NCBI GenBank assembly: GCA_947464885.1 | Contig: CANHYZ010000002.1 | Coordinates: forward strand, 1-26,080 | Reading direction: 5' to 3' | Length of the DNA stretch: 26,080 nucleotides | From: Flavobacteriales bacterium | Lineage (GTDB): Bacteria > Bacteroidota > Bacteroidia > Flavobacteriales_D > Sanyastnellaceae | Shown: positions 14,966 to 21,226 of the stretch, piece after piece | Layout: every line of letters begins with the position of its first letter | How positions within the stretch are numbered: the stretch's first letter is position 1 | Notes under the pieces: model-generated | Told to the model about the DNA's origin: nothing | The model's input: only the letters and a program-made list of their open reading frames with translations | Databases searched by the model: none | Translations under genes and position numbers: made by a program

Positions 14966-17255
14966 TACTGATTTCGATGAATTTACTTACGGGCGTCTTG
15001 CTGCGATCGGCATAGCTGTCGATGGGCACCAAACAGTTGGTCTCCGGGAAATACGTGGCGCAACATCCGCGCGGAATGCTGAAGGGCAGCACGTGAAATT
15101 GTTCGGCACGACGAATAACCCCGTTGAACTCACCCACCAGATTCACTAGTTCACGCTCCTTGAGATGCATGGCGCGCATATCATCCGCATGCATAAGTAC
15201 TACGCGACGTTCGTTTTTGATGCCGCGATAACGGTCATCCAATCCGTAAATCGTCGTGTTGTATTGATCATGACTGCGAATGGTCATCATGACCAAACGT
15301 CCTTCCTTGATGCGAATGTCGGGAAGCGGATTATAGGTAAACAGCGCCTTGCCTGAAGCCGTGGTGAATTTTCCCTGTCGTGGTCCATTGGGCAAATAGA
15401 AACCATCCGGTTGGCGCACGCGATCGTTGTAGCGATCGAATCCCGGTATTACCGCTTCGATATGATTGCGTATGACATCGTAATTATCACGCGCCTCCAG
15501 CCAATCCATTGGTTGTGCCGCGCCAAACAGTGCTGAAGCCAGTTCACACACGATGGCCGGTTCACTGCGCAAATGCGGCGAAGCGGGCTCGAAGGTTCCG
15601 CGTGAACGCGATACCACGCCCATCGAATTTTCTACCGTCACAAACTGTTCGCCGCTGAGCTGAACATCGCGTTCGGTACGCCCCAAACAAGGCAAAATGA
15701 GCGCGCGTTCTCCTGTCACCAAATGCGCGCGATTCAGCTTGGTAGAAATCTGAACCGTAAGGCCGCATCGCTGCATGGCCTTGCCTGTGAACTCGCTGTC
15801 GGGTGTTGCGGAAATGAAATTCCCTCCCATGGCGATAAAGACTTTCACCTTACCATGATGCATGGCCTCGATAGCCTCGACAGTGTCATAGCCATGCTCA
15901 CGCGGCGATTGAATAGAGAAGTGTTTATCTAAGCTATCCAAAAATTCCGGCTTAGGCTTTTCATAGATGCCCATGGTGCGATCGCCTTGCACATTGGAGT
16001 GTCCGCGAACCGGGCAAAGCCCTGCGCCTTTTATTCCCACAGCGCCACGCAGCAAATGCAAATTGACGACTTCGCGAATATTATTAACGGCATGCTTATG
16101 TTGCGTGAGCCCCATGGCCCAGCAAGAAATGATGCGCTTGTGTTTCGCAAGCAGGTGACCAACTTCTATTATCAACGATTCTTCTATACCACAATCGAGT
16201 AGTGCTTGAGTACGATCGAGTTTCTTTAATTCTTCGAGGAAATCATCGTAGCCTGTCGTTTGTGCATGAATGAAATAATGATCGAATACGCTGCCGGGCT
16301 CACGCTGTTCGGCCTTCATGAGTTCGTACATCAACAACTTCAGCAGGGCTATATCGCCGCCGATTTTCACTTGCAGGAAGTAGTCGGCAATCTTGGTTCC
16401 TCCTTTCAACACTTCGACAGGACTTTGCGGATCCACGAATTTCGTGGTGCCCGCTTCCGGCAGCGGATTGATGTGTACCACCTTGCCTCCTCGATGCTTA
16501 CACTTCTGCAATGCAGAGAGCATACGCGGATGATTGGTTCCGGGATTCTGACCAATCACCAACACGACTTCGGCGTCATAGATATCTTCCAACGTGACAG
16601 TGCCTTTGCCAATGCCAATGGTTTCTCCTAAACCTACCCCACTGCTCTCGTGACACATGTTGGAACAATCGGGTAGATTATTGGTGCCGTAGTTTCTGAC
16701 CATCAACTGGTATAAGAATGCCGCTTCATTGCTTGTGCGGCCTGATGTGTAGAAAACGGCTTCGTTGGGAGCGCATTGCTTAAGCTCATCAGCGATCATG
16801 GCGTAGACCTTCTCCCAATCGATGGGCTCATAATGCGAGCTGCCCGCTGCCAAATACATGGGATGAGTGACACGGCCGCTCTTTCCAATCTCATAATCCG
16901 ACCAGCGACTCATTTCCTCCACGCTATGCTTTTGGAAAAACTCAGGGTCACACTTGAAGTTGGTTGCTTCTTCCGCCACTGCCTTAGCGCCGTTTTCGCA
17001 ATACTCGCCCATCTTGGAGCGATGCGCAGGCTCAGGCCAGGCGCAGCCAGGACAGTCAAACCCATCGCGCTGATTCAGCTTAGCCAATACCTGCAAGCCC
17101 TTCCACAAACCCATTTCGTGAGCCACGTGCTGAAGGGAAATGGTAACGGCATTCAATCCGGCCGCCTTTCCGGGCAAGGCATGTAGCTGCAATCCGGTAA
17201 GTTTCGCCGGTGGCGTGATTTGCACTGATCGCATGGTTGGTGTGGTTTCCGACAT
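14952..17255 (-). CDS. FdhF/YdeP family molybdopterin oxidoreductase
   Basis: A 767-aa protein from ATG 17255, the usual length for the YdeP type. The N-terminal motif GFDCPGCAWPEP (C68, C71) with C86 in EYCENGAKAV is characteristic; the spacing differs from the four-Cys 4Fe-4S motif of true formate dehydrogenases. The molybdenum-ligand region DCSNMCHESSGVGLG has Cys (C201) and His (H202) where FdhF has Sec-His. VVLVIGQNPGTNHPRM, KVVHINPLPEAGT and the C-terminal RSHDQYNTTIYGLDDRYRG are cofactor-binding segments. It is probably cytoplasmic, with no Tat signal. The substrate of this family is not settled; acid-resistance links exist in E. coli. No cofactor-biosynthesis or fdhD gene is near. A weak promoter-like element (TTG-N15-TACATTTA, 17277-17302) precedes it, after the rpsA terminator. 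Confidence 0.93.
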   Translation of the reverse strand: MSETTPTMRSVQITPPAKLTGLQLHALPGKAAGLNAVTISLQHVAHEMGLWKGLQVLAKLNQRDGFDCPGCAWPEPAHRSKMGEYCENGAKAVAEEATNFKCDPEFFQKHSVEEMSRWSDYEIGKSGRVTHPMYLAAGSSHYEPIDWEKVYAMIADELKQCAPNEAVFYTSGRTSNEAAFLYQLMVRNYGTNNLPDCSNMCHESSGVGLGETIGIGKGTVTLEDIYDAEVVLVIGQNPGTNHPRMLSALQKCKHRGGKVVHINPLPEAGTTKFVDPQSPVEVLKGGTKIADYFLQVKIGGDIALLKLLMYELMKAEQREPGSVFDHYFIHAQTTGYDDFLEELKKLDRTQALLDCGIEESLIIEVGHLLAKHKRIISCWAMGLTQHKHAVNNIREVVNLHLLRGAVGIKGAGLCPVRGHSNVQGDRTMGIYEKPKPEFLDSLDKHFSIQSPREHGYDTVEAIEAMHHGKVKVFIAMGGNFISATPDSEFTGKAMQRCGLTVQISTKLNRAHLVTGERALILPCLGRTERDVQLSGEQFVTVENSMGVVSRSRGTFEPASPHLRSEPAIVCELASALFGAAQPMDWLEARDNYDVIRNHIEAVIPGFDRYNDRVRQPDGFYLPNGPRQGKFTTASGKALFTYNPLPDIRIKEGRLVMMTIRSHDQYNTTIYGLDDRYRGIKNERRVVLMHADDMRAMHLKERELVNLVGEFNGVIRRAEQFHVLPFSIPRGCCATYFPETNCLVPIDSYADRSKTPVSKFIEISIEKR

Positions 17256-17300
17256 ACGCTTTCAATTGGTTTGGGGTAAATGTAGTCATCCCGTGCCGCC

Positions 17301-17334
17301 AAAAAAAAGCCCCGGCCTTTCGACCGGGGCTTTT
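17301..17334 (-). terminator. Rho-independent terminator of rpsA
   Basis: An 11-bp perfect stem (17305-17315 with 17324-17334, AAAAGCCCCGG against CCGGGGCTTTT) with an 8-nt loop is followed on the minus strand by eight T. It lies 20 bp after the rpsA stop codon and separates rpsA from the oxidoreductase gene. Because the stem ends are A/T-rich on both sides it could also work on plus-strand transcripts. Confidence 0.92.
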
Positions 17335-17353
17335 GAACTATTATCAGAATAGA

Positions 17354-19321
17354 TTACTTAGCTTCTTCTGTGCCTTCACCACCTTCCATTTTCTCTTTCA
17401 GGTTGGCCAAAGCGCTGATGTCACCCAAAGTAGATTTCTCCACTTGAGCATTAACAGCCTTTACAGCACTTGAATCAACACCTTCAGGCTTCTTAGCGCG
17501 AGGAGCTGCCTTCTTAGCTGCTTCAGGGCTTCCCGGCTCATCTTCTTTCCATGTGCCGGTGTGGCTTACAGAAATCTTACGCTGGTTCTTGTTGAACTCA
17601 GCGATGATGAAGTCGAGAACGTCGTCTACCTTAGCAGTAGAACCATCTTCCTTCTTGAGGTTCTTGTTCATGCAGAAGCCTTCCAAACCGTATGGCAATG
17701 CCACGATAGCGTGTGAACCTTCCTTGCGAACGATAGTACCCTGGTGCTTCGAACCTTCAACGAATACGGTTTCGAATACATCCCATGGATTCTCCTCGAT
17801 TTGCTTGTGACCAAGGCTGATGCGACGGTTGTCTTTATCCAGCTCAAGTACCACCACTTCGAGTTCATCGCCGATGTGGCAGAATTCGCTTGGGTGCTTG
17901 ATTTTCTTGCTCCAAGAAAGATCGCTGATGTGGATGAGACCATCAATGCCTTCAGCCAATTCGCAGAATACACCGAAGTTGGTGAATGCGCGAACTTTCG
18001 CCTTGTGCTTGCTGGTAACTCCGAAGCGAGACTCGATGTTCTCCCATGGATCCTGTGACAATTGCTTCATACCCAAAGAAAGCTTACGCTCGTCCTTGTC
18101 TACACTCAAAATCACACACTCCACTTCCTGACCTACTTTGAGGAAGTCCTGAGCTGAACGCAAGTGCGTGCTCCAAGACATTTCGCTCACGTGGATCAAG
18201 CCTTCGACACCGGCAGCGATTTCTACGAATGCTCCGTAGTCTGCCAGAACAACCACTTTTCCTTTCACTTTCTGACCTACTTCCATGGTGCCTTCGATAG
18301 CATCCCATGGGTGCGGCGTGAGTTGCTTCATACCGAGAGCGATGCGCTTCTTGTCATCATCGAAGTCGAGGATAACCACGTTGATCTTCGAATCAAGCTG
18401 CACAAGCTCTTCCGGATGTGTAACACGACCCCATGACAAGTCGGTGATGTGAATCAAACCGTCTACGCCACCAAGGTCTACGAACACACCATAAGAAGTG
18501 ATATTCTTCACGACACCTTCGAGAACTTGTCCCTTTTCGAGACCGCTCATGATGAGCTTCTTCTGTTCTTCGAGTTCGGCTTCGATCAGGGCTTTGTGTG
18601 ATACAACAACGTTCTTGAATTCGTTGTTGATCTTCACCACTTTCAATTCCATGATCTTTCCAACATACTGATCGTAGTCGCGGATTGGCTTCACATCGAT
18701 CTGTGAACCTGGCAAGAACGCCTCGATACCGAATACGTCTACAATCAAACCACCTTTAGTACGGCTCTTCACCTCACCTTTGATGATTTCACCGCTCTCA
18801 AGAGCCGTGTTTACGTTGCCCCATGCGCTGAATACGCGCGCTGTTTTGTGAGAAACATGGAGCTGTCCGTTTTTATCTTCTGTCTGTTCGATGAAAACGG
18901 GCACTACATCACCGGGCTTGAGGTCCGGGTTGTAGCGGAATTCACCGGCAGGCACAACGCCTTCAGACTTGTAACCGATGTTAACTACAACTTCTTTCTT
19001 GTTTACGTTTACAACAGTACCGTTTACAACTTCACGCTCGCGAATAACCGACAATGTAGATTCATACATTTTGTCGAGCTTCTTGCGCTCATCGTTGTCG
19101 TAACCACCGGCAGCTTCGTAAGCGTCCCAGTTAAACTCCCCCTTTTCATTGAGGAACATTTGATCATCAGCAGTGCTGAAAATCTCGAGCGGTTCTTCCG
19201 CGCCGATTTCTTCTTCGTGTGATGGTGTTTCTACCTCAGCATTTTCAGAGGTACCCTCAGCTTGAACGTTGAGGTTTTTTTCTTCGGCTTCTTCAGCCTT
19301 TACTCGTTTAGATTCAGCCAT
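17354..19321 (-). CDS. rpsA: 30S ribosomal protein S1
   Basis: A 655-aa protein with six S1 RNA-binding domains at about residues 97-165, 180-245, 265-335, 350-420, 435-505 and 520-590. The third to fifth are the most canonical (YGVFVDLGGVDGLIHITDLSWGR, YGAFVEIAAGVEGLIHVSEMSW, FGVFCELAEGIDGLIHISDLSW). An acidic N-terminal extension (about 1-90) and an Ala/Lys-rich tail (590-655) flank them, as usual in Bacteroidota. S1 binds mRNA on the 30S subunit and helps start translation, which matters in a phylum that rarely uses Shine-Dalgarno pairing. The gene has its own promoter, a leader of roughly 125 nt with a foldable element, and a strong terminator, so it is a single-gene unit. Neighbouring gene content does not change the call. 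Confidence 0.98.
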   Translation of the reverse strand: MAESKRVKAEEAEEKNLNVQAEGTSENAEVETPSHEEEIGAEEPLEIFSTADDQMFLNEKGEFNWDAYEAAGGYDNDERKKLDKMYESTLSVIREREVVNGTVVNVNKKEVVVNIGYKSEGVVPAGEFRYNPDLKPGDVVPVFIEQTEDKNGQLHVSHKTARVFSAWGNVNTALESGEIIKGEVKSRTKGGLIVDVFGIEAFLPGSQIDVKPIRDYDQYVGKIMELKVVKINNEFKNVVVSHKALIEAELEEQKKLIMSGLEKGQVLEGVVKNITSYGVFVDLGGVDGLIHITDLSWGRVTHPEELVQLDSKINVVILDFDDDKKRIALGMKQLTPHPWDAIEGTMEVGQKVKGKVVVLADYGAFVEIAAGVEGLIHVSEMSWSTHLRSAQDFLKVGQEVECVILSVDKDERKLSLGMKQLSQDPWENIESRFGVTSKHKAKVRAFTNFGVFCELAEGIDGLIHISDLSWSKKIKHPSEFCHIGDELEVVVLELDKDNRRISLGHKQIEENPWDVFETVFVEGSKHQGTIVRKEGSHAIVALPYGLEGFCMNKNLKKEDGSTAKVDDVLDFIIAEFNKNQRKISVSHTGTWKEDEPGSPEAAKKAAPRAKKPEGVDSSAVKAVNAQVEKSTLGDISALANLKEKMEGGEGTEEAK

Positions 19322-19343
19322 GTTGGCTTTGTTTTTAATTGTA

Positions 19344-19383
19344 TTCTGTCCCTTGAAAAATCAAGGCATTCACGCAGACAGAA
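19344..19383 (-). promoter_or_regulatory. Structured element in the rpsA 5' leader
   Basis: Two nested stems can form in the leader RNA: an inner one pairing 19351-19356 with 19361-19366 (CCTTGA/TCAAGG around four bases) and an outer one pairing 19344-19350 with 19377-19383 (TTCTGTC/GACAGAA). The two are separated on one side by a 10-nt bulge. It ends about 22 nt before the rpsA start codon. S1 represses its own translation through its leader in E. coli; a similar role here is an inference. Confidence 0.4.
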
Positions 19384-19454
19384 GGGGTTTTACTTGTTGT
19401 TATTCGCAGCCGGAATGCTCATGCTACGCCCCCAAACCTTAGTTTACGGGGCCG

Positions 19455-19484
19455 CGAATATAGTGCGGATGGGTTGATTTTCAA
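19455..19484 (-). promoter_or_regulatory. rpsA promoter
   Basis: On the minus strand TTG (19482-19484) is followed after 19 bases by TATATTCG (19455-19462), close to the Bacteroidota consensus TTG-N17-23-TAnnTTTG. The bases after it, CGGCC, are like those after the -7 element in front of trxA. It predicts a transcript start near 19450 and a leader of about 125 nt. Confidence 0.65.
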
Positions 19485-19516
19485 TCATAAAAGCGAAAAA
19501 AAGAGGGTGTTAAAAG

Positions 19517-19551
19517 ATGACAGATGACAGATGACAGATGACAGATGACGG
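19517..19551. repeat. GATGACA heptamer tandem repeat
   Basis: Five consecutive 7-bp units, four GATGACA and a last GATGACG, form a 35-bp array about 55 bp upstream of the rpsA promoter. Seven is not a multiple of three, which fits a non-coding position. Confidence 0.95.
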
Positions 19552-19611
19552 ATTGGAGCGAGGATCCTTCCTTCCATTAGTTGGCCATCGGCTTATGCTA
19601 CGTAACTAAGC

Positions 19612-19963
19612 GATCACCGAGCGGAGCAGAGGTGCTTATTTCTAGCGGAAAGCCCTGTGCCAGAGCGGAGCCGAGGGTCCTTCGACTGCGCTCAGTGACC
19701 ATCGCTTTTCAGGCAGCCCCATCGGGGCGAAATATCATTAGAAGGAGGTCGTTGACCAACGAGCCCCGTAGGGGCGGCACAAGAGAATGGCGAGCGGCGA
19801 ATGGCGAGTAATGGTGTGGGTGATTCTATTGATTGAGGGTCGCACCCTTAGACTGCGCTCGGGGACCACCCCTCGGCTACGCTCGGGGACCGGTGCTTTT
19901 CGCTTAATGATAGGCCTCGGCTCCGCTCAGCCGAAGCGCGCGGTCACCGAGCGGAGTCGAGGG
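19612..19963. repeat. Cluster of REP-like GC-rich elements
   Basis: About six half-elements share the core GAGCGGAGTCGAGG or its complement: forward at 19612-19632, 19663-19677 and 19949-19962; reverse at 19679-19700, 19846-19867, 19870-19891 and 19915-19928. Most reach GGTCACCGAGCGGAG or its complement CTCAGTGACC. Two pairs face each other. The copies at 19915-19928 and 19949-19962 form 14-bp arms with one mismatch around a 20-bp loop, and those at 19663-19700 form a hairpin closed by GAGCG/CGCTC. Such elements occur in many Bacteroidota intergenic regions; no transposase is attached. Confidence 0.8.
19716..19775. repeat. Paired GCCCC/GGGGC palindromes
   Basis: Two small hairpins, GCCCC-atc-GGGGC (19716-19728) and GCCCC-gta-GGGGC (19763-19775), lie 34 bp apart around a spacer with GAAGGAGGTCGTTGACCAACGA. 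This two-hairpin layout resembles a mobile intergenic repeat often seen in Bacteroidota. It is inserted within the REP-like cluster. Confidence 0.65.
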
Positions 19964-20017
19964 CTTGTGGTAGTTACCATGTATTGAGGTGTTGAAGGGC
20001 AAACACTTGTCAAACAT

Positions 20018-20093
20018 CATTCTCATTCTGTTTGTGTTTCTCATGCTAAAAAATTCAAGAAGGAGAAACAGAATGAGAAACAGAATGAGAATG
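20018..20093. repeat. Imperfect long inverted repeat with a 6-base bulge
   Basis: The left arm (20018-20044) and right arm (20073-20093) are complementary: ATGAGAAACA and GAATGAGAATG in the right arm match the two ends of the left arm, which has six extra bases (TGTTTG) between them. The right arm is itself part of a short tandem duplication of GAGAAACAGAAT (from 20063). The 28-bp spacer is AT-rich. Confidence 0.8.
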
Positions 20094-20104
20094 AGACGTT
20101 GCGC

Positions 20105-20125
20105 GGTCACCGAACGAAGCCGACG
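20105..20125 (+). repeat. Isolated, diverged REP-like element
   Basis: GGTCACCGAACGAAGCCGACG is a diverged copy of the GGTCACCGAGCGGAGTCGAGG element found further left. It directly follows the long inverted repeat. Confidence 0.6.
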
Positions 20126-20156
20126 TGACGTTCAATGATATACAGGCATCGTCACC

Positions 20157-20176
20157 CAGTCCTCAGTCCTCAGTAC
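20157..20176. repeat. CAGTCCT short tandem repeat
   Basis: Two full 7-bp units CAGTCCT and a partial third (CAGTACC) lie just beyond the rpoD terminator. Confidence 0.6.
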
Positions 20177-20180
20177 CCAT

Positions 20181-20214
20181 AAAAAAGCAAAAGCCCCGTC
20201 TCCGGAGCCTTTGC
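20181..20214 (-). terminator. Rho-independent terminator of rpoD
   Basis: On the minus strand GCAAAGGCTCCG pairs with CGGGGCTTTTGC (12 bp, two G-T wobbles) around a GAGA-type tetraloop and is followed by six T. It lies 53 bp after the rpoD stop codon. Confidence 0.9.
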
Positions 20215-20267
20215 GATGTTTAACCCATCGGCAATGAACAAACTGCCTTTGGTCTTTTGGAATGGGA

Positions 20268-21137
20268 TTAACCCAAGTAGGATTTCAAAATCTTGCTGCG
20301 ACTGGTGTGCTTCAGACGGCGAATAGCCTTCTCCTTAATCTGGCGCACACGCTCACGGGTCAGGTCGAAACGCTCACCGATTTCTTCAAGCGTAAGCGGA
20401 TGCTCACCGTTCAAGCCGAAATACAAACGCACCACATCGGCCTCGCGGCTGGTCAGTGTGCGCAGTGAACGCTCAATCTCCTTGCGAAGCGACTCATGCA
20501 ACAAATCAGTATCCGGTGAAGGTGTGTCGTTGGTCTGCAATACGTCGTACATCGTACTGCTGCTGTCATCACCGTCTTTCAATGGAGCATCCATCGATAC
20601 GTGACGACCGCTGTTGCGCATCGACTGCTTCACCTCATCGAGTGTCATTTCCAACACCTCAGCCAATTCAGCCGGTGTGGGCGGACGCTCGAACTCCTGC
20701 TCCAACTTGGCAAATGCTTTGTTGATTTTGTTGATCGAGCCAATCTTGTTCAACGGCAGACGCACAATACGCGACTGTTCGGCCAAAGCCTGCAGAATCG
20801 ATTGACGAATCCACCATACCGCATACGAGATGAACTTAAAACCACGAGTTTCATCAAAACGCTGTGCTGCCTTGATCAAACCGAGGTTTCCCTCGTTAAT
20901 CAAGTCAGGCAAGCTCAACCCTTGGTTTTGGTATTGCTTCGAAACCGAAACCACGAAACGCAGGTTAGCCTTGGTCAATTTCTCCAATGCCACCTGATCG
21001 CCGGCCTTAATACGCTTGGCCAACTCCACTTCCTCTTCTGCCGTGATCAGGTCTACGCGACCAATCTCCTGCAGATACTTATCTAACGACGCCGTTTCAC
21101 GGTTCGTTACCTGTTTGGTGATTTTTAATTGCCTCAT
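20268..21137 (-). CDS. rpoD: Primary sigma factor RpoD/SigA
   Basis: A 289-aa sigma-70 protein of the short Bacteroidota type, which lacks the long region 1.1 and non-conserved insert of E. coli. Region 1.2 is at about 17-50 (SLDKYLQEIGRVDLITAEEEVELAKRI). Region 2 is at 54-124 (LRFVVSVSKQYQNQGLSLPDLINEGNLGLIKAAQRFD, then FKFISYAVWWIRQSI). Region 3 follows, and region 4 is at about 225-285 with the helix-turn-helix TLEEIGERFDLTRERVRQIKEKAIRRLK. It directs RNA polymerase to the TTG/TAnnTTTG promoters of this phylum, examples of which occur in the window. It lies 89 bp after pnp with no convincing terminator or promoter between, so it may be read from the rpsO-pnp transcript. Confidence 0.97.
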   Translation of the reverse strand: MRQLKITKQVTNRETASLDKYLQEIGRVDLITAEEEVELAKRIKAGDQVALEKLTKANLRFVVSVSKQYQNQGLSLPDLINEGNLGLIKAAQRFDETRGFKFISYAVWWIRQSILQALAEQSRIVRLPLNKIGSINKINKAFAKLEQEFERPPTPAELAEVLEMTLDEVKQSMRNSGRHVSMDAPLKDGDDSSSTMYDVLQTNDTPSPDTDLLHESLRKEIERSLRTLTSREADVVRLYFGLNGEHPLTLEEIGERFDLTRERVRQIKEKAIRRLKHTSRSKILKSYLG

Positions 21138-21226
21138 GTATTGTTTTCAATTGTTGGGGTTACCCCCGTTTAAGCTTACCACTGTCATGCAAACGTTGCC
21201 AAAGGGAATAACATCCCCTACCGCTA

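Larger units (their letters stand above)
19463..20180. other. Gene-free gap between rpsA and rpoD filled with repeats
   Basis: No coding region is supported here. Open frames in this stretch run through repeat copies and have no recognisable protein. It contains a 7-bp tandem repeat, six copies of a short GC-rich palindromic element, a GCCCC/GGGGC palindrome pair, a long imperfect inverted repeat and a CAGTCCT repeat, each listed separately. The stretch around 19790-19830 has a short duplication of GAATGGCGAG. Confidence 0.8.

Noticed and set aside
19581..19987. Open frames of 76 and 66 codons in the rpsA-rpoD gap
   Set aside because: They read through repeat copies in arbitrary frames and have no protein-like pattern.
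19612..20125. CRISPR-like array
   Set aside because: The repeats are in both orientations, unevenly spaced and divergent, and no cas genes are present.
20601..21086. A 161-codon plus-strand open frame opposite rpoD
   Set aside because: It is antisense to conserved sigma-70 regions 1.2 to 3; the open frame is explained by codon use of rpoD.
21201..21215. Terminator after pnp
   Set aside because: The only hairpin is a 6-bp stem with a wobble and a run of just three T, too weak to call.
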